A stretch of DNA of 64,000 bases, taken from assembly GCA_938036625.1 (NCBI GenBank), contig CALHQH010000037.1:26339-90338 (forward strand), written 5' to 3'. The stretch is from an uncultured Candidatus Saccharibacteria bacterium. GTDB taxonomy: Bacteria; Patescibacteriota; Saccharimonadia; Saccharimonadales; Saccharimonadaceae. This document shows positions 35,138 to 44,000 of the stretch, in pieces. The position numbers and the translations under genes are program-made. Positions within the stretch are counted from its first letter, which is position 1. Every line of letters starts with the position of its first letter. The notes under the pieces were generated by a model. That model searched no databases. It saw only the letters and a program-made list of their open reading frames with translations, and was not told the origin of the DNA.

Positions 35138-36400
35138 ATGAACGGAGAGAAATCTATCCCGAATGGCTGGGAATCATACACATACTCAGTAACAGGTGAA
35201 GAGACGGAATTTATCATTCCAAAAAAGGGTGTGTCTATCGAGGTGGCAAAGCAGCCCCAAGAGAGACTGTTGTCTTTAGATCGGCGCGGTGAGATCTCAT
35301 TTGTTGAGGAAGCGAAGAATGAGATCTTCGATAAGGAAGAGTATCGGGAATTCGGCAAGTCTTTCTTTCAGGCGCTGCGGTCGACATCTCGCATTATTAG
35401 CTATGCGACGGGCCAACCGTATCATGAGATGGGGCTAAAAAGCTGCGCGCCGCTCGGCACAAGTGCCACCAGAGGGCTTTTGCGCTTAGCTCAGCGGTAT
35501 GAAAAACTCAAAGAGCGGGAGGATGACCCACGTGTTGTTGTAACGCCGTATAATCTCAGCCGCAATCTGTGGGAGCAAGCCTTTCGGCGAGCGATGGAAG
35601 ATGATAGCATCGAGAATAACCCGTTGCGGCAGCAAATTGATACAACACACGATATGAAGCGAACGATATATGGCCTACATGTCCGCAGGAGTCTATCCCA
35701 TGATGCGTGGCCAAAATTCAATACAGTTCCAGAGGGTACAGCGGTTTTTTATAGCCCTGATGGCATCCCCTGTACGGCAAGTGTTATTGTTGGTAGGCAA
35801 AAGCCGCGGTTTCTAGGGATGAGCTACCAAAAAGTCCACAAGCTAGATTGGGTCGATATAAAAGGGCCTGATCCGTCGGTCGAACAGGCGCTATCACAGG
35901 TGGCGACTGCACTCATAGACCAGAGCGGTCAACAGTCATCCAAAGAAGGTAAAAAGCCCGATCCAACACTGACCTTTGCCATTCCTGGCTTTGTTTCGGT
36001 TGGAGGGATTCCAATTCGTTTTCCTCGTAAATCTGAGCAGAAGCAAAACTCCGATCAGATGCATGCGAAAAGTCTTGATGCAGTAGCTACAGAAGGGCAG
36101 AATCAATCTCCGCTCGATAAAGACCCGAATCTCTATAAGCGATATGGTTACGACAGCCAAACCATCGCAGAAGCCCTGACTGCCGAGCTGAGTCGGATTA
36201 TCGAAGGAGAGTCACAAGCACCGGGCTATCAAGTCTATGGAGCATACTGCAAGGCACCAGAGCAGTCTCTGTATGCTCCGTATATTGCATGGGATGACAG
36301 TGGTTATGTTGTATTATCTCTCCAGGATATCCATAAGGGTGATGAGCAGATCGGCTTTCGTCATGCCACGCGGTGTTTATCTGAATCACCTCGAGTGTAA
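35138..36400 (+). CDS. hypothetical protein, 420 aa
   Basis: I do not recognise it. The start is fixed by AAGGAG 6 nt before ATG 35138. The protein is soluble and charged, without signal peptide or membrane segments. Residues about 60-230 look like one mainly helical domain with many Arg (LRLAQRYEKLKERE, NLWEQAFRRAMEDD). A variable Gln/Ser-rich region follows, then a C-terminal domain with helix TIAEALTAELSRIIEGE and an aromatic beta segment. The opening of that C-terminal domain loosely resembles LADQLQEELSRIL of the gene at 1043, which may mean a shared module. Confidence 0.65.
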   Translation: MNGEKSIPNGWESYTYSVTGEETEFIIPKKGVSIEVAKQPQERLLSLDRRGEISFVEEAKNEIFDKEEYREFGKSFFQALRSTSRIISYATGQPYHEMGLKSCAPLGTSATRGLLRLAQRYEKLKEREDDPRVVVTPYNLSRNLWEQAFRRAMEDDSIENNPLRQQIDTTHDMKRTIYGLHVRRSLSHDAWPKFNTVPEGTAVFYSPDGIPCTASVIVGRQKPRFLGMSYQKVHKLDWVDIKGPDPSVEQALSQVATALIDQSGQQSSKEGKKPDPTLTFAIPGFVSVGGIPIRFPRKSEQKQNSDQMHAKSLDAVATEGQNQSPLDKDPNLYKRYGYDSQTIAEALTAELSRIIEGESQAPGYQVYGAYCKAPEQSLYAPYIAWDDSGYVVLSLQDIHKGDEQIGFRHATRCLSESPRV

Positions 36401-36496
36401 CTAGTAGTGAGTCATCGACGTACCTGATAGATACAACACGGCAAGTAACGACTCTCTATGAGAGGGGCAGCCTTTAAAATCTCATAAGGAACCACC

Positions 36497-36961
36497 ATGC
36501 CAACACGCGTAAAAATCACAATTAACGACGACAACGCTGGCCGGGCGGCGCTCGATGCCTTGTACGCGGGCGCCAGCCAGGTGGCGCTGTGCCGCTATGC
36601 TTTGCGGCTGGCAGTGCACATTATGGAGACTGCGGGCTACAATGACCCGCACAACCCGGCCATTACCGCCGGTTTTGCCGTCAACCGCCAGTGGCAGGCT
36701 GGTGTAGCCCGCATGCACGATGTGCGCCAAGCGGGCTTTGCGGTGCACAAGCTAGCGCGCCAAGCGCCGGATGAGCTCACCACGGCGGCGCTGCGCGTAG
36801 TAGGCCAAGCCATCGGCACCGGCCACATGCCAGAGCACGCCATGGTGGCTAGCGACCACGCCATCAAGGTTATCAACCTCCTTCACCCCGGCGACCGAGC
36901 CGCCGCTGCCCGCGAGCGCCAGTGGCAGGTGCGGGTGATGGGGGAGGTGGCGGTTGTATAG
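36497..36961 (+). CDS. Imm5-like putative immunity protein, 154 aa
   Basis: An all-helical protein with the Imm5-like pattern: repeated ALxxA(R/L) helices and the signature AALRVVGQAIGTGHMPEHAM, matching the (A/G)H.VA(T)AH.(P/A)(G/E)HA type motif of putative immunity proteins. AAGGA lies 6 nt before the ATG. No toxin gene is adjacent. The family is often annotated as immunity protein by association, and its real role outside polymorphic toxin loci is unclear. Confidence 0.6.
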   Translation: MPTRVKITINDDNAGRAALDALYAGASQVALCRYALRLAVHIMETAGYNDPHNPAITAGFAVNRQWQAGVARMHDVRQAGFAVHKLARQAPDELTTAALRVVGQAIGTGHMPEHAMVASDHAIKVINLLHPGDRAAAARERQWQVRVMGEVAVV

Positions 36962-37140
36962 CTTAAGGCAGTAAGTTAGCTGTCCGGCGCAAAATAGAAA
37001 AGAGTCCTTAGGCAATTAACTGTTCTGAACCTTTTCGTCTTAATAGCTCTATTGTAGCGACGATAGAAGAATAAAGCAAATGAGCTGATCTAGTTATGGT
37101 GGATAATTATCTATATAAGTAAATAGCGAGAAAAGCTTCA

Positions 37141-37157
37141 AGGTGGTATAATCACCT
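37141..37157 (+). promoter_or_regulatory. promoter with an inverted repeat around the -10 box
   Basis: AGGTG-GTATAAT-CACCT: the TATAAT of the promoter for the CPBP gene lies inside a 5-bp inverted repeat, as expected for a repressor site. Confidence 0.45.
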
Positions 37158-37194
37158 CATACGAACAAAACCGCAAAAGGCTAGGTGTATACAT

Positions 37195-38178
37195 ATGAGT
37201 AACACGACAGAAAAAACATCTAATTCACTCCCTCCCATTAAAAAAGAGCATCGCAACAAAGTACTCATCACCCTCTTTCTCTTGACGGCGCTCGCCGGAG
37301 GCGGCTACTGGGCAGTTGTAGCTGCGACAAGCAGTAGCGCGCCGCCAGTAGCGCTAGCATTGCGCTTGGCGTACATCGCGGTTTTGTATATGCCGGTACC
37401 ACTGTATACGCTCTTACTGAGTCGATTGATGCTTGGCATACCAATACCATTTCGTGCGTTGTTATCATTGAGGCATATCACCGTGAAGAAGTATGCATTG
37501 GTCGCTGGGCTATTCTTGGCCTGGGCAGTATTGATGATTGGCTCCGTTGCGGTTCTTGGCTGGTTGTGGCCAGAGACGTTTGGTCACCTAGCGACGACGA
37601 ATGAGCACTTGGTATATAATCTTGAGAAGCTCATCGGTACATCAGTCGATACTAGCACGATGAATATGCCACCAACGCCGCTTGTCATGTTGCCACTTGG
37701 CATCGTTGGTGCATTGATGGCTGGGCTAACGGTAAATGCGATCTTTGCGATGACAGAGGAGATCATGTGGCGTGGTTACCTCGCGCAGGCGTTTGTTGGG
37801 CTGTCATTTTGCAAAAAATATGCGACAATAGGCGTGCTATGGGGGTTGTGGCATATTCCGCTGATTGCTCTAGGGTATAACTATGGCGCAGCGAACGCAC
37901 TTCCGGGAGTAGTGCTGTTTGTGGGATTTTGTGTAGTTATGTCGCTTGTGCTTGGTTTTGTCGTTGAGCGAACCCGAAGTGTGTGGCTTGCTGCCGTGCT
38001 GCATGGGACGTTTAATGGCTTCTCGCAAGTTATGCTACTTCTGGTCGTTGGTGGGAGCTCACTGTTGGCTAGCTCAGCAGTAGGCGTTGTCTCGCTTGTG
38101 GCGTGGCTGGTAGTGTTTGCGGGTTGCTATATAAGCTATATAAGCACTGCTTGTGCATCTGTCACAAAGCGAGTATAA
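37195..38178 (+). CDS. CPBP family intramembrane glutamic endopeptidase
   Basis: Rce1/Abi-type membrane protease. The catalytic motif EExxWRG is seen as EEIMWRGYL (Glu188-Glu189, Arg193), the second as WGLWHIPL, and the third as LAAVLHGTFNG. The 327-residue protein has about eight membrane segments, the first near 23-43. In bacteria the family is linked to bacteriocin self-immunity and prenyl-protein processing; the substrate is unknown. The ribosome site is weak (AGGTG), and the promoter carries a possible operator. Confidence 0.85.
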   Translation: MSNTTEKTSNSLPPIKKEHRNKVLITLFLLTALAGGGYWAVVAATSSSAPPVALALRLAYIAVLYMPVPLYTLLLSRLMLGIPIPFRALLSLRHITVKKYALVAGLFLAWAVLMIGSVAVLGWLWPETFGHLATTNEHLVYNLEKLIGTSVDTSTMNMPPTPLVMLPLGIVGALMAGLTVNAIFAMTEEIMWRGYLAQAFVGLSFCKKYATIGVLWGLWHIPLIALGYNYGAANALPGVVLFVGFCVVMSLVLGFVVERTRSVWLAAVLHGTFNGFSQVMLLLVVGGSSLLASSAVGVVSLVAWLVVFAGCYISYISTACASVTKRV

Positions 38179-38195
38179 GCGGACTGTCTCATTTA

Positions 38196-38203
38196 GGGGG
38201 GGG
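38196..38203 (+). repeat. G8 homopolymer upstream of a promoter
   Basis: Eight consecutive G residues, 29 nt before the -10 box of the gene at 38245. They lie just outside the -35/-10 spacer. Confidence 0.4.
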
Positions 38204-38232
38204 TCGATTCCGCTAAACTACTACTCTAGAGA

Positions 38233-38244
38233 TATAATAAAATC
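38233..38244 (+). promoter_or_regulatory. leaderless promoter
   Basis: TATAAT 38233-38238, 6 nt (AAAATC), ATG 38245. Confidence 0.7.
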
Positions 38245-38838
38245 ATGCATATAACTCGTCGTATTCAAGCGGTAAAGCTTCGTCATATTGGGGGACTGCT
38301 GGTAATTTTTCTCCTTGGTATGGCTGCGATGCGACAGGCGGCTCGATATGTGTCGCAGGTGTCTGGTGGTGTGGCAATCCTTGACCTTAACTTTGGCAAC
38401 AATACCGCCCACATTAACCATACATTGGCCGCTCTGGGTGAGGCTGGCAGAAGCGCGTATCTCCATGTCTTTTTGCCGATCGACGCCTGTTATGCAGTTA
38501 TCTATGCGGTGTTTTATGCTTGCACATTGGCGTTTTTTCTCCGACGTCTCCCGCTGCAGCGGTGGAAGCTGGGCTGGGCCCGGTGGATAGTTGTGCTGCC
38601 TGTGGTGGCTGCTGTTTGCGACTGGTGGGAAAATGTAGCTTTTGCGTTCATGCTGAGCCAATTTCCGGCACTCGTGCACCCAGCACTTGCGGCTAGCACA
38701 ACAGTAGCGACGATGGCAAAATTCGTACTAGTGTATCTATCGTTGCTGCTTGTGCTGGGGCTTGTGGTATACCATATGGCGCGGTGGATTGCTACCAAAC
38801 ACAGCTCCAGTAACAACGACAAGCACCACCACTCATAG
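38245..38838 (+). CDS. hypothetical four-helix membrane protein, 197 aa
   Basis: Not recognised. Four hydrophobic segments are clear: about 14-32, 75-97, 111-130 and 150-178. The loop between the first two is short and polar (DLNFGNNTAHINHTL), and the C-terminus is basic and His-rich (NNDKHHHS). There is no enzymatic motif. Transcription should start at the ATG. Confidence 0.65.
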   Translation: MHITRRIQAVKLRHIGGLLVIFLLGMAAMRQAARYVSQVSGGVAILDLNFGNNTAHINHTLAALGEAGRSAYLHVFLPIDACYAVIYAVFYACTLAFFLRRLPLQRWKLGWARWIVVLPVVAAVCDWWENVAFAFMLSQFPALVHPALAASTTVATMAKFVLVYLSLLLVLGLVVYHMARWIATKHSSSNNDKHHHS

Positions 38839-38904
38839 CGCATCGTGAGGTGTACCACCGGTCATTGCTCAATTACCCCCTTGTTACCATAAGCACAATA
38901 ATGA

Positions 38905-38910
38905 TATAAT
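38905..38910 (+). promoter_or_regulatory. -10 box of the propeller surface protein gene
   Basis: TATAAT followed by a leader of about 45 nt that contains AAAAGGAGGG before ATG 38963. Confidence 0.5.
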
Positions 38911-38962
38911 GCGAACGTTATATTAAGGTGTTGTGTTTCACAACAGAAAAGGAGGGTTTTGC

Positions 38963-40360
38963 ATGAGGGAACTCAGGCAAGCAAAGTATAATAAATGGAG
39001 AACGCTCGCTCGCGTGTCTCAGGCTGGATGCCTGGTGGCGGTAGCCGCTATGGTGGCACTGTTTGGCCAGCCTACACGGGCTGCCCAAGAGGTAGCTTGG
39101 AAGGAGCAAGCTGGCTCTGGTACAAAGAACTGGTCGGCAATGGCTGGCTCGACAGACGGCACCAAGCTCGTTGCAGCAGTGAATGTCGGGAATGTCTACA
39201 CCTCGACAGACAGTGGTGTCACCTGGATGGAACGACCAATAACCGGCCTTCCTGCGCCGCAAAAGTGGACGGCTCTTGCCAGCTCGGCTGATGGTAGTAA
39301 GATCGCTGCCTTTTACCAATGGGGTGGCTACATGTACACTTCGAATGACTCAGGTGCTACCTGGACGAAGAATGGTCTCCCAGGAGCTGCTGGTGACTGG
39401 GTGTCTGTGACGAGCTCGGCTGACGGCACCAAGCTCGCTGCTGTGGCAACCAACCGTGGGGTATTTACCTCTACTAACTCTGGCGCAAGCTGGAAAGAGC
39501 AAGCCAACCCAGGTGCGAAGAAGTGGACATCGATCGCCGGCTCGGCTGATGGCACCAAGCTCGCTGCAACTGTTGCCGACGGCGTTGTCTACACCTCGAC
39601 AGACGGTGGTGAGACTTGGACAGAGCAAGCCGCTGCTGGCACTCAGAAGTGGACATCAATCGCTAGCTCGGCTGATGGTATGAAGCTTGCTGCAACCGTC
39701 AATGGTGGCAAGATCTACACTTCAGATGACGGTGGTGCAACCTGGATGGAAAATGACAGCGCTGCTACCGGTGCGTGGTCGGCTGTTGTTATGTCGAACG
39801 ACGGTGCTAACCTCGCTGCAGCACTCAACGGTGGCAACATCAACACAGCAACAGCTAAGGACAAGCCAGTTGTGCAGCCAGCTCCGGCCAACCCAGCGCC
39901 CGCAAATCCAGCTCCAGCTAACCCAGCTCCCGCTACCCCGGCCCCTGCAAATCCTGCGCCCGCTACACCCGCTCCAGCGACGCCCGCACCTGCGACTCCG
40001 GCCCCAGCAAATCCTGCTCCAGCTACCCCTGCGCCTGCTACACCCGCTCCGGCCACACCTGCGCCCGCAACCCCAGCTCCAGCTACCCCGGCACCTGCTA
40101 CACCCGCGCCTGCAAATCCAGCTCCAGCTGAGCCAGCCGTAGAACCTGCACCAGCAGAAGAGCCGGCTCCAGCTGCAGAGCAAGCACCAGCAGCCAACCC
40201 AGCACCTGCAGCTAAACCAGCAGCAGAGGCTGCCGCTACTGCTAAGCACGAAGGTCCAGCTCTTGCCGACACCGGTGACAGCGTATGGCTCGTCGCTGCC
40301 CTCGCAGCCAGCGGTCTTGGCGCCGGAAGCTTCTGGTTCGTCAAGAGCCGCAAGAACTAG
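38963..40360 (+). CDS. wall-anchored beta-propeller (BNR/sialidase-like repeat) surface protein
   Basis: A secreted 465-residue protein. The signal peptide (hydrophobic core AGCLVAVAAMVALFG) is followed by six repeats of about 45 residues with the pattern W..(I/L)ASSADG.KLAA....G.(I/V)YTS.DGGATW, which fold as propeller blades of the sialidase/Ycf48 type. A Pro-Ala spacer of PAxP repeats follows (about residues 305-395), then a wall signal LADTG, a hydrophobic helix and the basic end KSRKN. LAxTG is the form recognised by class E sortases. There are no catalytic sialidase residues, so binding is more likely than hydrolysis. The start follows AAAAGGAGGG. Confidence 0.85.
   Translation: MRELRQAKYNKWRTLARVSQAGCLVAVAAMVALFGQPTRAAQEVAWKEQAGSGTKNWSAMAGSTDGTKLVAAVNVGNVYTSTDSGVTWMERPITGLPAPQKWTALASSADGSKIAAFYQWGGYMYTSNDSGATWTKNGLPGAAGDWVSVTSSADGTKLAAVATNRGVFTSTNSGASWKEQANPGAKKWTSIAGSADGTKLAATVADGVVYTSTDGGETWTEQAAAGTQKWTSIASSADGMKLAATVNGGKIYTSDDGGATWMENDSAATGAWSAVVMSNDGANLAAALNGGNINTATAKDKPVVQPAPANPAPANPAPANPAPATPAPANPAPATPAPATPAPATPAPANPAPATPAPATPAPATPAPATPAPATPAPATPAPANPAPAEPAVEPAPAEEPAPAAEQAPAANPAPAAKPAAEAAATAKHEGPALADTGDSVWLVAALAASGLGAGSFWFVKSRKN
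39880..40135 (+). repeat. Pro-Ala coding repeats (PAxP)n
   Basis: About 17 copies of a 15-base unit encoding (N/T)PAPA, with synonymous variation between copies. It encodes the wall-spanning stalk and is a likely site of length variation. Confidence 0.75.
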
Positions 40361-40390
40361 AGCACTGCACTACAGCGTCTCTATACCCAA

Positions 40391-40424
40391 GAGAAAGGCA
40401 TACCGTATGCCTTTCTCTTTTTTT
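40391..40424 (+). terminator. intrinsic terminator of the propeller gene
   Basis: Twelve-base-pair stem GAGAAAGGCATA / TATGCCTTTCTC followed by seven Ts. Confidence 0.85.
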
Positions 40425-40942
40425 GGTTGGCAGACGCATAAAGAGAGTGGTCTACTATCTTGAGTAGAGCGAACGGTGGTGTGGGCTAGGCTATGTGGCT
40501 AATGCCAGGCCTTTTGCAGTAATCTTCTGCAGAGAGAAGGTGAGGGGTGAGATAAGCAAGTGGCCTCTAGGAGGTTGGTACTGGTGTATATTTTGTCTCC
40601 TTCTCCGGCATTTATGCGCCGTAGAGATGCCCCGAGCATACGTAATAACAATATGCAAAAGCCGGCAGGAGCGCGCTTCTAATAGGGCTTATTTGCTCTG
40701 TAGTATGGCGTCATGGCCGCGACCGTGGCTTGTAGTAGGGGCTGTCTCGCGCGGCTATACCTCACCAAAGTAGGATAAAGAAGGGAGGTAAGAGCATCGA
40801 ACCACACACCAGAGGGTCTGCAAGCCGCCACACTGGCGAATAGCCTGCAGTTGCCGCTGGGGCATTGCCGTGTGTCACGTATATTGTAACTATACATAAT
40901 AGTGACGAATCTGATACTCTCGCCAGGCGCAGCAGAAGAGCA
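40425..40942. other. 518-bp intergenic stretch between two surface-protein genes
   Basis: No reading frame with a ribosome site or typical codon use and no recognisable RNA is seen on either strand. It lies between convergent terminators and may be a gene remnant. Confidence 0.4.
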
Positions 40943-40979
40943 AAAGAAATCGGCTTGGATAGCATAGTATCCAAGCCGA
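40943..40979 (-). terminator. intrinsic terminator of the GH16 gene
   Basis: Twelve-base-pair stem (40950-40961 with 40968-40979), followed on the minus strand by ATTTCTTTT. Confidence 0.8.
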
Positions 40980-41006
40980 GGTGTACCTGTGCGGGGTAGT
41001 AGTGCG

Positions 41007-43694
41007 CTACGAGCGCCGTTTGCGGAGTATCCACACCCCGCCGCTGCCCAGTGCAATTGCAGCGAGGGCAGTGGGGAAGATGCTATCACCAGTGTTGGCG
41101 AGGAGGCTACTAGGGCGCAATGAGTTGCTGGTAGAGCCAGTGTGCGATGTATCTTCGTAGATGGCGATTGGGTCGAGGATCGTGCCGTTGGCAGTGCCAT
41201 CTTCGTCACCAAAGCCGCCGTCGGTCACATCGTAGGCAATTGTTGTGCGTGTACCGCTCGGGTTTGTGCCAAAGTTGATCCGGCTTGTGATGTCTTCGAT
41301 GATCGAGCCACCTTTGGCCAGCTTGAGCACGGTGAGGCGGCTTGGGTCACGGTAGTGCTTGCTCAGTGTGAGGGCTACATGGGTAGTGTAGCCAGTGTGG
41401 GATGTGTGCTCAGCACAGGTGATGGTAAAGCGCACGCTATAGCGCAGCGCTCGGCCTTGGTACTGTGCGGGGGCGGTTGCTGGCTCGGCTGAGGCAATGT
41501 GGCTGCACGGTTTGCCGGCCGTAGCGAGCGATACCGCACCGCCGTGTGGCTGGGTAATGGTAGTTGAGTTGGTTGGCTGCTTTGGCTGCTTGGGTGTTGG
41601 TGTGGATGGGGCAGATGTGATGGCATTTAGTCGAGCCTGGAGAGCGGCTTGTTTGCGTGCATCCTTAACGGCGGCAATGCGGGCCTGGGCTGCGGCAATG
41701 TCTGCAGGGCTCTTGCTGGCTTCGGCTCGGGCCACAGCAGCTTTGGCAGCGGCCAGTGTGCCGTCCTCTACCGGTGGGGTAGTGGTGTACACCATGCCAC
41801 CGTAGGCAGCAGCTACCAGCTTGCTCCCATCAGCCGAGCTGGCAAGAGCCGACCAGTTGGGCACGCCAGGCGACGTCTGAGCTACCCACGTTGCACCGCC
41901 GTCGGTCGATACGTAGATATAACCACCACCGCCAGCTGTTGCAGCGAGGGTACTGCCATCGGCCGAGATGGTTGCTGCTGTCCAGTTGTGCCGGCCGTCC
42001 ACGCTGCGCTCCGTCCACGTCGCGCCACCGTCGGCCGAAGTGTAGATATAGCCACCAGCGGCTGTTGCGACCAGTTTTGTGCCATCGGGCGAGCTGGCAA
42101 TTGATGTCCAGGTGCGGTTGCCAGCTTGGGCGCGTTCTGTCCAGGTCTTGCCGCCGTCTAAGGAGGTGTAGATAGCACCGTCTTCGACGACTGCAGCTAG
42201 TTTATTGCCATCAGCCGAGCTCGTGACGGCGCGCCATTTGCGGCTGCCCGACTTTGGCTGCTCCGTCCACGTTGCACCGCTATCGCGCGAGGTGTAGATA
42301 ACGTGATCCTTGGCGACAGCCACCAGCTTATTACCATCAGCCGAGCTCGCGATCGACATCCAGTTGATCGAGCCACTCATCGCGTGCTTGTGCCACGTCG
42401 CGCCGCCGTCTTGTGATGTGATGATGTAGCCGCCCCAGTCGTAGAGTGCTGCAAGCTTGCTTCCATCGGCCGAGCTTGCGATGCTCACCCAGTTGCGCAC
42501 CTCAGACTTTGGCTGCTCCGTCCAGGTTGCGCCACCATCGCGCGAGGTGTGGATTGTGCCACCCCAGGCGGCAGCCGCTAGGTTACTTCCATCGGCCGAG
42601 CTGGCAAGGGCCGACCATTTGCGGTCGCCCGCGGCATCATGCTTGGCCCATTTTGTGCCGGTTTCGGGCACTACTGTTGCAGGTGGCTGTGTGCCCGCAC
42701 CCTTTTGGAAGACGCGCACATAGTCGATCAGCATCGTCTGGGTGGGGAATGGTTCGGATGGGTCGATAGGGCTGAGGTTTTTGCTAATCTCTACATAGTC
42801 GTTGAGGATAAATTGCCAGCCACGGTGGAATGCCCCATTGATATTCTCTTGGCTCGCAACCTTCGTGAGTGGCTCAGAGTCCTTCCGAGGAGTGATGTTG
42901 CCGTCATTGGTAGGGCTCACATGGTAGCGATACACCTTGATGGGCTGGTCGTCTACAAAGTACTTGACCGTCGTGCCGTCGTACTCAACGGCCCAGGTGT
43001 GCCACTCGTAGGCAAATGAGCCTGGCCGCGCACCAGCATAGTGCTCACCACTGTGCGAGAGGGAGCGTGTCCGCCAGCCGGTCTTCCATTTGCCATCGAC
43101 GCCGTGGTGGTAGCACGACATGTGGGTGGTGGACCACGCGTAATTTGGTGTGGATGAATACCACTCAATGATGTCTAGCTCGCCGTATGGGTCGTTGGCT
43201 TTGGGGTTGTCGTTGCAGTTTTGTAGCGTATTGCCACTCACCATCCACAGCGATGGCCGCGTGCCACGCTTGCCATTCCAATTAAACTTCGCCCGAATCT
43301 CGGCTCGGAATGGCTTCGTGCCGTCCACAACCTTGCCCTTGTTTTTGACCCGTCCACTGAGGTAGCGCGTTGTGGTGCCGCTGGGGCAGGGTTGCTCACT
43401 CATGTTGGCACTGGTGAGCGGCTCGTTCAAATTGCTCACACAGTGGCGCTGCGTGGTGATCTCGAGATGGCTGTTGGCAACCTTGAGATTATTTGGGCTG
43501 TAGGCGAGGTGGGTATTGCGCAAGTTGTCAGTATTTTGCTTCAGTATGTCCCACTCGCCAGACACAGCCGAGCCAGTAAACTCGTCGTGCCACACCATAC
43601 CCCATTGGTCGGCATGTGTTGTGCCGTGATAGAGAAGTGCAAGCAACACAACACTACCAAGTGCCGCAAGCACAATAATTGCTTTTTTTATCAC
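41007..43694 (-). CDS. wall-anchored GH16 glucanase with seven propeller repeats
   Basis: A secreted glycoside hydrolase, most likely a beta-1,3-glucanase or related enzyme acting on external polysaccharide. A signal peptide (VLAALGSVVLLALLY) is followed by a GH16 domain with the catalytic ExDxxE as GELDIIEWY (Glu172, Asp174, Glu177). Seven BNR-like repeats (about 350-655) closely match those of the protein at 38963, then a short Ala-rich helix (AAKAAVARAEASKS), a beta domain with two Cys, and a LANTG wall signal with hydrophobic helix and RKRRS tail. The start is GTG 43694, with GGGGGG 8 nt upstream. The -10 box is the complement of 43739-43744. Confidence 0.88.
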   Translation of the reverse strand: MIKKAIIVLAALGSVVLLALLYHGTTHADQWGMVWHDEFTGSAVSGEWDILKQNTDNLRNTHLAYSPNNLKVANSHLEITTQRHCVSNLNEPLTSANMSEQPCPSGTTTRYLSGRVKNKGKVVDGTKPFRAEIRAKFNWNGKRGTRPSLWMVSGNTLQNCNDNPKANDPYGELDIIEWYSSTPNYAWSTTHMSCYHHGVDGKWKTGWRTRSLSHSGEHYAGARPGSFAYEWHTWAVEYDGTTVKYFVDDQPIKVYRYHVSPTNDGNITPRKDSEPLTKVASQENINGAFHRGWQFILNDYVEISKNLSPIDPSEPFPTQTMLIDYVRVFQKGAGTQPPATVVPETGTKWAKHDAAGDRKWSALASSADGSNLAAAAWGGTIHTSRDGGATWTEQPKSEVRNWVSIASSADGSKLAALYDWGGYIITSQDGGATWHKHAMSGSINWMSIASSADGNKLVAVAKDHVIYTSRDSGATWTEQPKSGSRKWRAVTSSADGNKLAAVVEDGAIYTSLDGGKTWTERAQAGNRTWTSIASSPDGTKLVATAAGGYIYTSADGGATWTERSVDGRHNWTAATISADGSTLAATAGGGGYIYVSTDGGATWVAQTSPGVPNWSALASSADGSKLVAAAYGGMVYTTTPPVEDGTLAAAKAAVARAEASKSPADIAAAQARIAAVKDARKQAALQARLNAITSAPSTPTPKQPKQPTNSTTITQPHGGAVSLATAGKPCSHIASAEPATAPAQYQGRALRYSVRFTITCAEHTSHTGYTTHVALTLSKHYRDPSRLTVLKLAKGGSIIEDITSRINFGTNPSGTRTTIAYDVTDGGFGDEDGTANGTILDPIAIYEDTSHTGSTSNSLRPSSLLANTGDSIFPTALAAIALGSGGVWILRKRRS

Positions 43695-43738
43695 CGTTTT
43701 GTCCCCCCTGTTTTTGTCTAAAAACGTTTATGAGCATG

Positions 43739-43744
43739 ATTATA
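43739..43744 (-). promoter_or_regulatory. -10 box of the GH16 gene
   Basis: TATAAT on the minus strand, about 45 nt before the GTG start, leaving a leader with a G-rich ribosome site. Confidence 0.5.
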
Positions 43745-43961
43745 ACGCTTATGGTTAGTTTTTTGCAAGGGGTTAGGCCCATAATCTTGCAAGACTCGCT
43801 GCATAGTGCAGATTTTTGCTAGGGCGAGAGAGCACTGTATATTCTCGCAGTGCGGGCAGTTATCCACGTGATTTCCACAGCACGATGTGGTTTTTACACT
43901 GCTACAGAGATGGGGTAATAAGGGGTGGTCTTTTGGGCTATTACAACAGATGATAGTGGGG

Positions 43962-43967
43962 TATACT
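43962..43967 (+). promoter_or_regulatory. -10 box of the first bulb-lectin gene
   Basis: TATACT with a leader of about 27 nt that contains AAAGGAGGG before ATG 44001. The 305-bp spacer to the GH16 gene otherwise holds only this divergent promoter pair and a TTATCCAC sequence at 43860. Confidence 0.5.
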
Positions 43968-44000
43968 AGAGGCACAACAACCTAACACAAAGGAGGGTGT

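Noticed and set aside
39715..40353. Gly-Ala-rich frame on the minus strand opposite the Pro-Ala repeats
   Set aside because: It is the complement of the PAxP repeats and has no start signal.
40495..40773. Possible gene between the two surface-protein genes
   Set aside because: The frame has no start signal and an unlikely Cys/Trp-rich composition.
43860..43893. TTATCCACG and two weaker DnaA-box-like sequences between the GH16 and lectin genes
   Set aside because: Only one near-consensus box, no dnaA/dnaN genes and no AT-rich unwinding element nearby, so an origin is not supported.
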